A DNA stretch of 64,000 nucleotides from NCBI RefSeq assembly GCF_003335105.1, contig NZ_QFWQ01000005.1, positions 1 through 64,000 of the forward strand, written 5' to 3'. The translations under genes were made by a program, and so were the position numbers. The notes below the pieces were generated by a model that was not told the origin of the DNA, did no database searches, and saw only the letters and a list, made by a program, of their open reading frames with translations. Below are positions 34,373 through 44,345 of this stretch, piece after piece (within the stretch, counting starts at the first letter, position 1; every line of letters starts with the position of its first letter). The DNA is from Rhodanobacter denitrificans (GTDB taxonomy: Bacteria > Pseudomonadota > Gammaproteobacteria > Xanthomonadales > Rhodanobacteraceae).

Positions 34373-37120
34373 TCAGGGTTGTGCCGGCGGCGTATCCAGC
34401 CTGTCGAAATTCACGATGGCGTTGAACACCAGCGGATAGCTGCCGATGGTCTCGCCGCGCCAGATCGGGTTGCTGGCGAACAGCAGCACATGGCCCTTGC
34501 CGTAGTGGGCGTCGACCACGGCGGCGCGCTCGGCCATCTCGTCACCGCCGTCGAGCAGGCCGGCAATCAGCAGGTTCTTCGCATCGGCGTAGCGCAGGAT
34601 CACCCGCGGACGCCGGTCGGCGGGAATCACCCACGGGTTGTTGCGCGTCTGCTCGGCGTTCAGCGGCAACGGCTGCCATGGCTTGACGTCGGGCAGTGCC
34701 GGCGCGGCGACCGAGGAACGGCCCTCGGGCGTGTCCGCGTCGTGCGGGCCGCCGCGCCCGGTCGGGCGCTGGTAATCCTTCGCGTTCGGCAGGCCGTGGT
34801 CGCCGGTGACCAGGCTGGACACGCTGAACGATTGGCCCGCGGCGCTGTACAGCGCCAGCTCGTCGCGCTCGTAGCCGGCGGCGATCGGGCTGCGGCGATC
34901 GACGAACTTCGCCTGCAGCACGCTGCCGACGACCTTCAGCTTGGTGCTCGGGGTGACGAACACGCCAGGCGCCAGGCCCGCATCGATGGCGAACTTCGCG
35001 GTGTCCTCGGCGGTGACCAGCAGGCCGCCGGCCTGCACGAACTGCCTGAGATGAGCGAGGCCGCTGGCGCCGAGGCCGGGGCGGATGTCGTCGGTGGCGT
35101 CGATGTGACCGAGGTTCGGCGTCAACGCGGTGGTTTTCCACGGCATCGGGTTGCCCCACATAGGCAGGCCTTCGACGATCTGCTGCATGCTGGCGCCACC
35201 GACCGGGGCGAACAGGATCACGTCGTACTTCGCGCGCAGGTCGCCGGCCTTCGCCACGTCCTGGGTGCTGATGTAGCTGTATGGCACGTGGAGCCGGTCC
35301 AGCGCCATGCGCCACCAGCCTTCGGTCTGGGTATCCAGCCAGGTGTGCATCAGCGCAATGCGCGGCAACTTCGCAGCGGGCATGTCGATCGCAGGCAGGC
35401 CCTGCGGCACAGCGATCGGTTGGCCGACCGGTTCCATCGGCGCCTTGAGGATCGCGGTGTCGGTGACGCGCACTACCTGCACGTCGAACAGGTCGCCCAT
35501 CGACCAGGCGGTGTCGTCGTAGGGATGTTGCTGCGGATCCTTGGGCGACCAGTACTGGCGATCCAGCAGCGCATCGGCGATGCGCGAATACGGCTGGTCC
35601 ATGCGCACCAGGTAGCTGCCGGCGGGGAAGGTCCGCGTCCCCGCTTTCTTCTTGTCGTCGTCCTGCTTCGGTGACGTCACCGTGACCGGCGCCGTGAGGC
35701 GGCTGACCTCCGCATGCTGCAACTGCATGATGCGCAGCAGCTGCGCCCGCGAGCCGGTGCGCCGGTCGTCGGCCGGGAAGACATAGGCGGCCGGGCCGGC
35801 TTCCTGCGGCTTCTCGATCGAGCGCTTGCTCTTGAGATAGAAGTTCTTCAGGAACAGCTGGCCGTTGTCGGAGAAATAATGCAGCGCGGCAAGCAGGCCG
35901 GTCTGCTGGTAATTGTTGTTGTCGCGCTGCGACCACAACACGGTCGGCAGCGGCGGATTGGGCTTGTACCAGGTGCGCTGGTAATCGCTCGGATCAAGGA
36001 TGCGCTGCACGGTGTCGGCACCGTCGTTGCCGAACGTCTCGTACAGGCGGCTGATGCCGTTGTGCATGGCGGCGATGAACATCAGGTAGCCCGGGCTCCA
36101 GGTGTCGAAGTCGCCGTGGGTGAACACGCCGGGCATGCCCAGGCGGGTGAGCTGCTGCACGTTGTCCCAGCCCAGCTGCTGCCACTCGCCGGTGAGGATG
36201 GGGTCGATCCAGGCGTTGTACGGGCCATCGCCCACGGTGTTGTCGTACAGGAACGGTACCGACTCGTGCAGGTCGTGCAGCACCTGCGCATGCCAGCCGA
36301 CATAGGTATCGGCCACGTTGCGGGTGAGGTTCAGCGTCATCGCCATCGCGTCGCGGTTGTTGTCGTGCGCCACGTAATGGCCCCAGTACAGCAGCGGCGG
36401 GTAGTTCTCGCCCGGATGCGCCAGGTGCCAGTTGTAGCGGTCGACCATGCGCTCGCGGCCGTCCACCTCGACGATCGGGGTGATCAGGGTGATCACGTGC
36501 GAGCGGATGTGCCGGATGTACGGCGCCTCGTCCACCGCCAGGCGATAGGCCAACTCCATCAGCGCGGTGGGCGAGCCGGTCTCGGTGGAGTGAATGGTGC
36601 CGGTGATGTAGTAGACCGGCGTGGATTGCGCAACCAGTTGGTCGGCGACGGCGTCGTCCATGCCGATGCTGCGCGGGTCGGCCAGCCTGGCCAGGCGCGC
36701 CTTGTTCGCGTCGAGGCCGGCCAGCAGGTTTTCGTCGGCGATCGCCACCGCGATCATCTCGCGGCCTTCCTCGCTCTTGCCGATGGTGAACACCTTCACC
36801 CGCGGGCTGGCCGCGGCCAGTTCGCGGAAGTAGCGATGGACCTCGGCCACGCGCGGCAGGTAGTCCGGCGCGCCGGCGATGTGACCCAGCACCTTCTCCG
36901 GCGTGGGCACGTTGATGGAGGCGGGCAGGTAGTCGGTCAGCGGCGAGTTGAACGAGGGATCGGTGGTGAACTTCAGGATCTGCGCCGTATACGCCTGGTC
37001 GATCGGCTGCGCGGGGTCGCGCGCATACGGTTTGGAACTGTCGGCTCCGGTCGCCGCAAATGCTCCCAAGGAGCCAGACGCCAGCAGGACGGCGAGCAAG
37101 AGCCGGACGGATGCATGCAT
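34373..37120 (-). CDS. secreted M14 family zinc carboxypeptidase
   Basis: The 915-residue exported enzyme has a signal peptide (1-24) and an M14 carboxypeptidase domain near the N-terminus. Zinc ligands are H177 and E180 (HSTE) and H285 (HDLHES), with the substrate-binding NNRD at 254-257. A long C-terminal region (about 550-915) contains a glutamine-amidotransferase-like fold (FAPVGGASMQQ, GGLLVTAED), as in large bacterial M14 proteins. The start at 37120 follows GGGGAAAA; the same frame stays open far upstream but there it is antisense shadow of the S9 gene. Confidence 0.88.
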   Translation of the reverse strand: MHASVRLLLAVLLASGSLGAFAATGADSSKPYARDPAQPIDQAYTAQILKFTTDPSFNSPLTDYLPASINVPTPEKVLGHIAGAPDYLPRVAEVHRYFRELAAASPRVKVFTIGKSEEGREMIAVAIADENLLAGLDANKARLARLADPRSIGMDDAVADQLVAQSTPVYYITGTIHSTETGSPTALMELAYRLAVDEAPYIRHIRSHVITLITPIVEVDGRERMVDRYNWHLAHPGENYPPLLYWGHYVAHDNNRDAMAMTLNLTRNVADTYVGWHAQVLHDLHESVPFLYDNTVGDGPYNAWIDPILTGEWQQLGWDNVQQLTRLGMPGVFTHGDFDTWSPGYLMFIAAMHNGISRLYETFGNDGADTVQRILDPSDYQRTWYKPNPPLPTVLWSQRDNNNYQQTGLLAALHYFSDNGQLFLKNFYLKSKRSIEKPQEAGPAAYVFPADDRRTGSRAQLLRIMQLQHAEVSRLTAPVTVTSPKQDDDKKKAGTRTFPAGSYLVRMDQPYSRIADALLDRQYWSPKDPQQHPYDDTAWSMGDLFDVQVVRVTDTAILKAPMEPVGQPIAVPQGLPAIDMPAAKLPRIALMHTWLDTQTEGWWRMALDRLHVPYSYISTQDVAKAGDLRAKYDVILFAPVGGASMQQIVEGLPMWGNPMPWKTTALTPNLGHIDATDDIRPGLGASGLAHLRQFVQAGGLLVTAEDTAKFAIDAGLAPGVFVTPSTKLKVVGSVLQAKFVDRRSPIAAGYERDELALYSAAGQSFSVSSLVTGDHGLPNAKDYQRPTGRGGPHDADTPEGRSSVAAPALPDVKPWQPLPLNAEQTRNNPWVIPADRRPRVILRYADAKNLLIAGLLDGGDEMAERAAVVDAHYGKGHVLLFASNPIWRGETIGSYPLVFNAIVNFDRLDTPPAQP

Positions 37121-37270
37121 GATGAGTTTTCCCCAGGAGTCGCGTGGCAGCTGATCGCCGCACTCTGCCAGAACGGGTGTGGTTGCGCGTAGCCCATCAG
37201 TTGGGCAGGGCCATCCGAACCGTCGGCCGCGCTGCTGCGGCGACCGGCCGCCACATGGGCGAGCCGTAAT

Positions 37271-37305
37271 GACGCGCTCCTGCCGGAACCGGGCAGGAGC
37301 GCGTC
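37271..37305 (-). terminator. strong hairpin after S9 peptidase gene
   Basis: A perfect 14-bp stem (GACGCGCTCCTGCC at 37271-37284 and its complement at 37292-37305) with a 7-base loop begins 16 bases past the S9 peptidase stop. No clear T-tract follows, so it may act as a 3'-end stabiliser or a weak intrinsic terminator. Confidence 0.6.
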
Positions 37306-37320
37306 TGTCCCCGCAGAGGG

Positions 37321-39315
37321 TCAGTGGGCGGCGGCGGTATTGCTGTTCCCCGTCCCCGTGGTGCCGGGGCCGATGCTGGAGTCGACGAACTGCACGAGCT
37401 TCGCATACAGCTCGGCCTGGTTGGTCTCGTCGTAGAAGCCGTGCATCTCGTTGGGCTTGTACAGCCATTCGTGCGCAATGTTCCGTTTCGCCAGCGCCTG
37501 GTGCAGGCTGATGCCCTGGACCGGCGGCACGCGCCTGTCCTCGCCGCCGACCACCAGCATCACGCGTGCCTTGAGCCTGTCGAGCTGGTTGATCGGCGAA
37601 TGGCCGGCCAGCACGCCCATGTCGTCGCCCAGCTGGCGCTTGAGGTAAGCCTCGCCGAAGCTGGATTGCGGAGTGTCGCCGCGGCGGTACATCAGGGGCA
37701 GGTCGTAGACGCCCGCGTAGCCGACCGCGCACTTGTACAGGTCCGGCTCCTTCATCGCGCCCTCGAGTGCCGCATAGCCGCCGTAGCTGCCGCCGTAGAT
37801 GCAGATCCGCTGCGGGTCGGCGATACCCTGGGCGATCGCCCAGCGGGTCGCGTCGGTGACATCGTCCTGCATCTTGCCACCCCACTCCTTCCAGCCGGCG
37901 CGTTCGTAGTCGTAGCCGTAGCCACCGGAACCGCGGTAGTTCACCTGCAGCACGGCGTAGCCACGAGTTGCCAGCGCCTGCACGTCCGGCTGGTATTCCC
38001 AGTGATCGCGGATGCCGAACGGGCCACCGTGTACCAGCACCACCATCGGCAGATGCCTGGCGCTTTCCTTGCCGGGCGGATAGCTCACATAGCCGTGCAG
38101 CTGCATGCCGTCGCGTGCCGCGAAGTCGACCGGTTGCATGGTGGCCATCCTGGCAGGGTCGATCCACGAGGCCCTGGCCAGCAGCGGCGTGAGCTTCCGG
38201 GCCTTGGCGTCGTACAGCAGGAAAGTGCCGGGATCGGCATCGGCCTCGACCAGCACCACGCTCAGGCTGCCGTCGCGCGTGCCGGAGACGAAGCGGACGC
38301 TCTCGCCGGGGAATTGCTTCATCAGGGCCAGCAGGGTCTGCGCATCGATGGACTGCGCGTCGAACAGCGCCGCGCCGGTACGGCCGTCCATGAAGCCCAC
38401 GCCGAGGATGCTGTCGTCGGCCAGGCCTTGCAGTATCCGGGTCGCTTCGACGTGCGGATTGCTCCATACGACGCTGAGCGATTGCTTTGCCGGATCCCAG
38501 CGGCAGATGCCGAAGGTGGCGGGCGCAGAGCAGGTGAAATACGCCTCGCTGTCGTCGCGGTTGAATCCGATCGGCATCGAGCGGTTCTTGCTTGCCTCAG
38601 GCAGCAACTGCCAGCCGTCCCCGCCGATCGGATGCTGATAGACCCGGGTATTGCCGTCGTTGTCGAAACCCGCCGCGAAACGGATCCGCCCCTGGTGGTC
38701 GGCGACGAAGCCTGCGCCACGCATGGGAGCTACGATGAGTTGCGTCTTGTTGCCGTTGCGCACATCCATGCTGTAGGCCACCGGGATGGCGCCCTCGAAC
38801 CCCGCTCCCGACCACGTGCTGATGGATACCAGTACATGGTTGGGATCGCCCGGGATGGTGGCGATCAGCTCCGCGCTGCCGTTTTCGGCCGTTGCCTGCT
38901 GGATGTGCGAGCCGGTGCTCATGCCCGCACGGCGGTAGCCATACAGCATGTTCGCGCCGTTGCCGTCGGCGTTGACCGCGAACAGTTCGCCCGTGGCGAA
39001 CGGAACGTCGTAACCGCCGACGCGTTCACCCACGGAATACAGCACGCGGGTATCAGAGGCCCACCAGAAATCGGTGACATCGTCCTCCTGCCGCGGGCGA
39101 ACCAGGTTGCCCTTGTGATCGGACAACCGGATCAGGGCCAGCACGGTCTGTCCCTTCACCACTGCAGTGGCGGCCAGATACTTGCCGTCCGGAGAGATCT
39201 TCACATCCTTGTACTGCGCATGCCGTGCCAGTTCGGCAAATGAGACCGGCTGCGCCTGCAGCACGGCAGTAGACAGCAAAAGCAGACCCGCAACGATCCA
39301 GCGCTGCATTCCCAT
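37321..39315 (-). CDS. secreted S9 family prolyl-oligopeptidase-like peptidase
   Basis: The 664-residue exported serine peptidase has a signal peptide (1-22), a beta-propeller-like N-terminal part (about 25-395) and an alpha/beta-hydrolase catalytic domain (about 400-650). The triad is S510 (GGSYGGYA), D593 (GGEDRRVP) and H625 (NEMHGF). The family cleaves short peptides, often after proline or as dipeptidyl/acylaminoacyl peptidases. A low-complexity G/T/N/A tail ends the protein. It is read in the same direction as the M14 gene, with a 200-base gap and a hairpin between them. Confidence 0.9.
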   Translation of the reverse strand: MGMQRWIVAGLLLLSTAVLQAQPVSFAELARHAQYKDVKISPDGKYLAATAVVKGQTVLALIRLSDHKGNLVRPRQEDDVTDFWWASDTRVLYSVGERVGGYDVPFATGELFAVNADGNGANMLYGYRRAGMSTGSHIQQATAENGSAELIATIPGDPNHVLVSISTWSGAGFEGAIPVAYSMDVRNGNKTQLIVAPMRGAGFVADHQGRIRFAAGFDNDGNTRVYQHPIGGDGWQLLPEASKNRSMPIGFNRDDSEAYFTCSAPATFGICRWDPAKQSLSVVWSNPHVEATRILQGLADDSILGVGFMDGRTGAALFDAQSIDAQTLLALMKQFPGESVRFVSGTRDGSLSVVLVEADADPGTFLLYDAKARKLTPLLARASWIDPARMATMQPVDFAARDGMQLHGYVSYPPGKESARHLPMVVLVHGGPFGIRDHWEYQPDVQALATRGYAVLQVNYRGSGGYGYDYERAGWKEWGGKMQDDVTDATRWAIAQGIADPQRICIYGGSYGGYAALEGAMKEPDLYKCAVGYAGVYDLPLMYRRGDTPQSSFGEAYLKRQLGDDMGVLAGHSPINQLDRLKARVMLVVGGEDRRVPPVQGISLHQALAKRNIAHEWLYKPNEMHGFYDETNQAELYAKLVQFVDSSIGPGTTGTGNSNTAAAH

Positions 39316-39510
39316 CGTCTATTTCCCCCTGTCGTGACACGCAGCCAGACAGTGTGCCGGCCACTTCACGCCGACATTTATAGCAGGGTGCCGGCCGTAT
39401 CGGGACGGGTGCCGCCAGGCGGCTCCTCTCGACTTCTTCGCGAGCAGGCCGGGTGGTGCGGGGGGCGGCTGCAGCGGCAGCCGGATTGTGGCGGACTCGA
39501 AACGGATCGA

Positions 39511-39534
39511 GGGCGGCCGATGATCCGGCCGCCC
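39511..39534 (-). terminator. GC-rich hairpin after the M28B peptidase gene
   Basis: GGGCGGCC (39511-39518) and GGCCGCCC (39527-39534) form a perfect 8-bp stem with an 8-base loop, 24 bases past the end of the M28B gene. No T-tract is visible, so function as a terminator is only suggested. Confidence 0.45.
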
Positions 39535-39558
39535 CATGTTCGAGAGTGACGCCGCCGG

Positions 39559-41862
39559 CTAGGACTGCTTGTCCAGCAGCATCGTCAACCGGTCGAGTTG
39601 CGCACGGTAGCGGTCGAGCACCTTGGCGGTGAGCGCGGCGTAATGGTTGGCCTCGTCCCAGCGACGTGCCTCGATGGCCTCGCGCACGCCGGGCACGGTC
39701 TTGACGCCGTAGCCGGTGAGCATGCCCGGTGCGTAGATGAAGTGCTTGAACCAGTTGCGCCCGGGCAGGCCGGCGGGATCGGTGAGGGTCTGCTCCATGC
39801 TCCCGATCAGCTGGTTCAGTTGCTGCTGCCGGGCTGCGGGCAGGTCGGGGCCGGCGGCGTGTCTGGCGTAGGCCGCCTGATACGCCTGGGCGCTCTGCCT
39901 GAGCCGTTTCGCGGCCTGGTCCAGCGGAGCCAGGTCGATCGCCGGCATGTCCGAGTCGCGCGCGGGCGCGGCGACCGGGCGGGTGGGGTCGGCGTCGAGC
40001 GCGAACGCGTGGCTGTCCAGCAGCTTGTGTTGCTGTTCGGTGGCCTTGCGGGTGTCGTCGACCAGCTTGTGCAGCTCGCCCACGTAGCGGTCGAGCGTGT
40101 CGCTGAAGTCGCCGAAGCGCAGCGGCAGCACCTCGGCGTCGGCGGTGCGCAGCATGATGTGCCCGGCGACCTTGGCCAGCGCCACGCCGTAACCGAAGTC
40201 CGGATCGCCGAAACGCGCATAGTGGTCGAACGAGTCGTAGCGCGAGTGGTAGATGCCGGCGTCGTCGTCCTCCCCGCCGAAGCCGAGGTTCAACGAGGCG
40301 ATGCCGAGGTGTTCCAGGAAGGCGCTGTAATCGGAGCCGGAACCCAGCGCCTGGATCGGCACGTCGCCGCCTTCGGCCGCCAGCTTGGCGATGGCCTTCG
40401 CTTCCGGTTTTGCATCCTTGCTGCTGCCGTCGACCAGCATGTGCGCGCGCAGGCGCTCGCGCACGCTGACATGGGTTTCCGGATCGGTTACGCCGTCCGC
40501 AGCCTGGTTGACCAGATGCTGCAGGGAATGGCTGCCACCGGCATCGAGGAAGCCGCGGCCGTTGGTGTCGGAGTTGAGGTACAGCACGGCCTTCTGCTGC
40601 AGTTCCGAGGCATGCGCCTCGGCCCACTCGGTGGAACCGAGCAGACCCGGCTCCTCGCCGTCCCAGCTGGCATAGACCAGCGTGCGCTGGGGCCGCCAGC
40701 CCTGTTTGACGAGGCCGCCGATGGCCTTGGCCTCGGCCATCAGGGTGACATTGCCGGAAAGCGGATCCCACGCGCCGAAGGTCCAGCCGTCGTGGTGGTT
40801 GCCGCGCACGACCCACTGGTCCGGCGCGGTAGCGCCCTTGAGCATGGCGATCACGTCGTAAACGGGTTTCTGGCTCCAGTCCGACAGCACGGTCAGGTGG
40901 ACCTTGCTCGCGCTCGGGCCGACGCGGTAGGTCAGCGGCAGCGCACCACGCCAGCTGGCCGGTGCCGTCGGGCCGCGCAGCGCCTGCAGCAGCGGCGTGG
41001 CGTCGGCATAGGAGATCGGCAGCACCGGAATCTTCAGGATGGTCTTCGCGTCTTTCAGTGCCAGTCGCTTCGCGCCGGGCGTGGAGCCGATGCCCGGGGT
41101 CAACGGGTCGCCCGGGTACAGCTGCATGTCGGCCACCGAGCCGCGCTGCACGCCCTGCGCCGGCCGCCAGCCACCCTGCGGATAGGTCTCGCCCTGTGCG
41201 TAGCCGTCGTCGCGCGGGTCGGAATAGATCAGGCAGCCGATAGCGCCGTGCTCCTGCGCAAGCTTGGGCTTCAGCCCGCGCCAGCCGCCGCCGTAGCGGG
41301 TGATGACGATCTTGCCGCGCACGTCGATGCCGCGCCGCGCCAGTTCCTTGTAGTCGTCCGGCATGCCGTAGTTGGCGTAGACCAGCGGCGCGCTGACGTC
41401 ACCGTCGGCACCGTAGACGTTGTACGGCGGCAGGACGCCCGCAAGGTCGGAGGTGGTATCGCCGGCGACGGCCGGTTCATGCAGCGCCGCGGTGTAGGGA
41501 TTCGGCCCCAGCAGTTCCAGCGCCACTTTCTTCGGCGTGGGGTAGAGCACGCTGAACGTTTCGATGTGTGCGTCCCAACCCCATTCGCGGAATTTCGCCA
41601 GCATGAATTCGGCGTTCGCCTTGTCGTGCGGAGAACCGACCTGGTTCGGCTGCGATGCCATCTGCTTGAGCCAGCCGCGCAATTCGGCCGGATCGAGCTG
41701 CGCGTCGAAACGCTGTTCCAGGCTTTGCTGGGCGGTGGCGGCGGTGCGGCTGAAGCCGAGCATGGCGCCGTCGTCGCGATCGGCAGCGGCGGCGGTGGCG
41801 CTGGCGGCGGTGGCCAGCATGCAGGCCATCGCCAGCAGGGGGCGGATCCTGGGGTGTGTCAT
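39559..41862 (-). CDS. secreted M28B (PSMA/GCPII-like) peptidase
   Basis: The 767-residue exported enzyme has a signal peptide (1-27), a PA domain (about 135-320), an M28 zinc domain and a C-terminal transferrin-receptor-type dimerisation domain (about 640-767). This is the architecture of glutamate carboxypeptidase II. Alignment by eye places zinc ligands at H356 (GNHHDGW), D366 (WDPLSGN) and E404, with E403 (WDGEEPG) as general base. It probably removes C-terminal acidic residues or N-terminal residues from peptides. The start at 41862 follows GAGAGAT. Confidence 0.88.
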   Translation of the reverse strand: MTHPRIRPLLAMACMLATAASATAAAADRDDGAMLGFSRTAATAQQSLEQRFDAQLDPAELRGWLKQMASQPNQVGSPHDKANAEFMLAKFREWGWDAHIETFSVLYPTPKKVALELLGPNPYTAALHEPAVAGDTTSDLAGVLPPYNVYGADGDVSAPLVYANYGMPDDYKELARRGIDVRGKIVITRYGGGWRGLKPKLAQEHGAIGCLIYSDPRDDGYAQGETYPQGGWRPAQGVQRGSVADMQLYPGDPLTPGIGSTPGAKRLALKDAKTILKIPVLPISYADATPLLQALRGPTAPASWRGALPLTYRVGPSASKVHLTVLSDWSQKPVYDVIAMLKGATAPDQWVVRGNHHDGWTFGAWDPLSGNVTLMAEAKAIGGLVKQGWRPQRTLVYASWDGEEPGLLGSTEWAEAHASELQQKAVLYLNSDTNGRGFLDAGGSHSLQHLVNQAADGVTDPETHVSVRERLRAHMLVDGSSKDAKPEAKAIAKLAAEGGDVPIQALGSGSDYSAFLEHLGIASLNLGFGGEDDDAGIYHSRYDSFDHYARFGDPDFGYGVALAKVAGHIMLRTADAEVLPLRFGDFSDTLDRYVGELHKLVDDTRKATEQQHKLLDSHAFALDADPTRPVAAPARDSDMPAIDLAPLDQAAKRLRQSAQAYQAAYARHAAGPDLPAARQQQLNQLIGSMEQTLTDPAGLPGRNWFKHFIYAPGMLTGYGVKTVPGVREAIEARRWDEANHYAALTAKVLDRYRAQLDRLTMLLDKQS

Positions 41863-41944
41863 GGGCGATCTCTCGGTGGGACGATTGGGGGCGTGAGCGG
41901 CGGCATCAGCAGGATGACGGAGCACAAGGGTGGGGCGGGCCGTG

Positions 41945-43303
41945 CTAGGGCGAGGGGGCGACGGGCGATTCCGGTACGTCGATGTTCTGCGAGAAGAGCG
42001 TCTGGCTCTGCTCGTCGCCGATGGTCAGGCGATACCTTCCCGGCCGCAGATAGAGTTCGCCCGGTGTGGCTTCCATGCCGGTGAGAACCCGGTCTCGCGG
42101 CGTGGCGTTCAATGGCACCGGATCGAGCACCATGCGGTCCGCCGGAATCGCGTCGTTGCCCTCCCCGGCATAGCGCGCCTCGATCAGGCACGGGTAATTG
42201 TGTTTGCAGCGCTCGCTGTTGACGAAATACGGCCGGCGCAACCCGCCGAGAGTGAGCCAGGTCGGCCGCCCGCGGCTCAGGAATTGAGGCGGGAACACCA
42301 CGCTGACGTCGTAGCCGGTGCGCAACGTCCACGGCTTGCCTTCCTTGTTCACGAACACGATCGGCGCAGTCGGCTGCCATTTTTCGACGATCTGCGCGTA
42401 ATAGGGATGGTCGTCATCCTTGGTCGGGTGCGGGATCAGCATGGTCTGCTCGACCGAGAGCCCGTCGATGCGGGAAAGCTTGTGCAGGTGCTGGGCCATC
42501 GAGGAGCCACCGAGGAAGATGCCCGACTTCTGGATATGCGCGTACCCGGCTTCGACGACCACCCGCGCCTGCGGATCCTTCGCGAACGTCTCGCGGTAGA
42601 GGTTGCGCGCCTGCTCGGCCTCGCGGGCGTCGCCGGTGGCGTCGGAGAGCGCCTCGTAGCCGATCACCTTGAAGCCGAGCTTGAGAGCGGTGCGCACCAT
42701 TTCGGCGCTGATCGGTTCCTCGGTGTAGAAGCCGCTGTCACTGGTCGGATAGCCGCGGGATTGCAGCTTGGTATCGGTCTGGTAGATGGTTTCGACGGCG
42801 AAATAATTGAACCCTTCCTGGCGCAGCCGGCTCAGCAGCTGCACCGTGAGGGTACGGGTGAGCGGGATGTTGTGCGCCTCGTTGAGATAGACCAGGCGGT
42901 AGTCGCGGGCCAATGCCGGTATCGCTTCCAGTGCCGGCCTGGCCTGCCAGCCGGCATCGGCCAGCGGCGCGGGATGGTCGTCCTTCTGCGGCGGCTGCTT
43001 GATGGAAAAGCTGGCCGCTGCGTCGGGGTAGTCGCCGATGAAGGTCTGGTACCAGCTCAGGTACTGGCTGAATATCAGCCGGAACGCGGGGTTCCTGTCT
43101 GCGGCAAAGGCATAACGCATCACCTGGTAGCGGGCCAGCAGGCCCTTGCGCTGGTTGGCCTCCCGCATGATCTGCTCGGATTTCCCGGAGGCGGCGAGCT
43201 GTTCCGCCTGCCACTGCCCGGCCGTCTGGGCGCGTATCGGCCCGCCGCAGGACAGCGTGGCCAGCGCCAGGCAAAACGCAAGGAGAGTCGAGCGGCTCGG
43301 CAT
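41945..43303 (-). CDS. exported erythromycin-esterase/ChaN-like protein
   Basis: This 452-residue exported protein (signal peptide about 1-26) has a central domain (about 130-300) that resembles the erythromycin-esterase/ChaN fold: LVYLNEAHNIPLTR, FNYFAVETIYQ, GFKVIGYEAL and VVVEAGYAHIQKSG. These proteins use conserved Glu and His residues that are visible here (NEAHN, VEAGYAH), but the substrate of this group is unknown. The C-terminal part (about 310-452) looks like a beta-sandwich. It precedes the M28B gene by 82 bases, so the two may be co-transcribed. Confidence 0.62.
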   Translation of the reverse strand: MPSRSTLLAFCLALATLSCGGPIRAQTAGQWQAEQLAASGKSEQIMREANQRKGLLARYQVMRYAFAADRNPAFRLIFSQYLSWYQTFIGDYPDAAASFSIKQPPQKDDHPAPLADAGWQARPALEAIPALARDYRLVYLNEAHNIPLTRTLTVQLLSRLRQEGFNYFAVETIYQTDTKLQSRGYPTSDSGFYTEEPISAEMVRTALKLGFKVIGYEALSDATGDAREAEQARNLYRETFAKDPQARVVVEAGYAHIQKSGIFLGGSSMAQHLHKLSRIDGLSVEQTMLIPHPTKDDDHPYYAQIVEKWQPTAPIVFVNKEGKPWTLRTGYDVSVVFPPQFLSRGRPTWLTLGGLRRPYFVNSERCKHNYPCLIEARYAGEGNDAIPADRMVLDPVPLNATPRDRVLTGMEATPGELYLRPGRYRLTIGDEQSQTLFSQNIDVPESPVAPSP

Positions 43304-43499
43304 CGGGTTCCCTGGATCGGATGTTCAGGCGGTTCGCGCCTGTTTTACCAGCGCGGAGCGGCGATGTCGCGTGACGGGCGTCGCCCGGTGGCCAGCATGG
43401 ATCCAGCGCCGGCCCGGCGTACCGTGCCGGACGTCACGGGACCGGGCGTCTGATTCGGGAGCACAATGGGGTCTGGTCGGGTCTGCGGAGGAAGATGCC

Positions 43500-44264
43500 A
43501 TGCGTCAGACGGTCCTTGCTGTACTGCTTGCTCTCGTACTACCCGCGGCGGCGGCTTCGCCTCCGCATGAAGGCGCTGTTCCCTCCGCGGTGCGCAAGGC
43601 TCTCGACGATCCCGCGCGCCAGTCCGACAAGGCCGACGATGCCCGTCGCAAGGTCGCCGAAGTGATCACGTTCGCCGAGGTCGCGCCGGGCCGGAAGGTT
43701 TTGGAACTGGTGCCCGGCAGTGGCTACTGGACACGCGTGTTCAGCGCCGTCGTCGGCCCGCAGGGCCACGTCTACACCGTGTGGCCGCACGAGATGGACA
43801 AATACTCGGCAAAGAGTCTGGCGAACTGGCAGGGCCTGGTGGCCACGCCGCACTACGCGAACGTCAGTCTGCTGCAGCAGCCGGCGGCGCAATTGAGCGT
43901 GCCTGAACCGGTGGACGTGGTGTTCACCGCGCAGAACTATCACGATTACCACGACCCCTTCATGGGGCCGGTGGACATGGGCAGCTTCGACAAGCAGGTC
44001 TACGACGCGCTCAAGCCCGGCGGCGTATTCGTGGTGATCGACCACGTGGCCCCGGCCGGCTCCGGCCTGGCCGATACCGACACGCTGCACCGCATCGATC
44101 CGGCCACGGTGAAGAAGGAAGTGGAAGCTGCCGGTTTCGTGTTCGACGGCGAGAGCCATGCCCTGCGCAATCCCGCCGACCCGCACGACGTGAAGGTGTT
44201 CGACAAGTCGATACGCGGCCATACCGACCAGTTCATCTACCGGTTCCGCAAGCCGGCGAAGTGA
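43500..44264 (+). CDS. exported class I SAM-dependent methyltransferase
   Basis: The 254-residue protein has a Sec signal peptide (about 1-20) in front of a Rossmann methyltransferase fold. Its SAM motif is VLELVPGSGYWTRVF (about 68-82), with post-motifs VVFTAQNYHDYHD and ALKPGGVFVVIDH. Exported methyltransferases of this kind are common in Proteobacteria but have no established substrate, and SAM supply in the periplasm is puzzling. The ATG at 43500 follows GGAGGAAG. Confidence 0.85.
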   Translation: MRQTVLAVLLALVLPAAAASPPHEGAVPSAVRKALDDPARQSDKADDARRKVAEVITFAEVAPGRKVLELVPGSGYWTRVFSAVVGPQGHVYTVWPHEMDKYSAKSLANWQGLVATPHYANVSLLQQPAAQLSVPEPVDVVFTAQNYHDYHDPFMGPVDMGSFDKQVYDALKPGGVFVVIDHVAPAGSGLADTDTLHRIDPATVKKEVEAAGFVFDGESHALRNPADPHDVKVFDKSIRGHTDQFIYRFRKPAK

Positions 44265-44307
44265 TGCCGGCCCGCTTGAGCCGCCGCAGTTCCGGCGGCA
44301 CCATCGT

Positions 44308-44334
44308 GCAGCGGGCGGATCTGCCGCCCGCTGC
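44308..44334 (+). terminator. hairpin after methyltransferase gene
   Basis: GCAGCGGGCGG (44308-44318) pairs perfectly with CCGCCCGCTGC (44324-44334) around a 5-base loop, 43 bases past the stop codon and 12 bases before the next gene. No T-run follows. Confidence 0.5.
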
Positions 44335-44345
44335 ATGAGATCCGG

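Noticed and set aside
34373-38467. Open frame of 1364 codons spanning two peptidase genes
   Set aside because: Only the part from 37120 downstream is protein-like (M14). The upstream part is read in another frame of the S9 gene and has shadow composition.
39598-42084. Long plus-strand frame of 828 codons
   Set aside because: It is antisense to the M28B peptidase, and its Arg/Val/Gly-rich composition with no recognisable domain is typical of high-GC antisense shadows.
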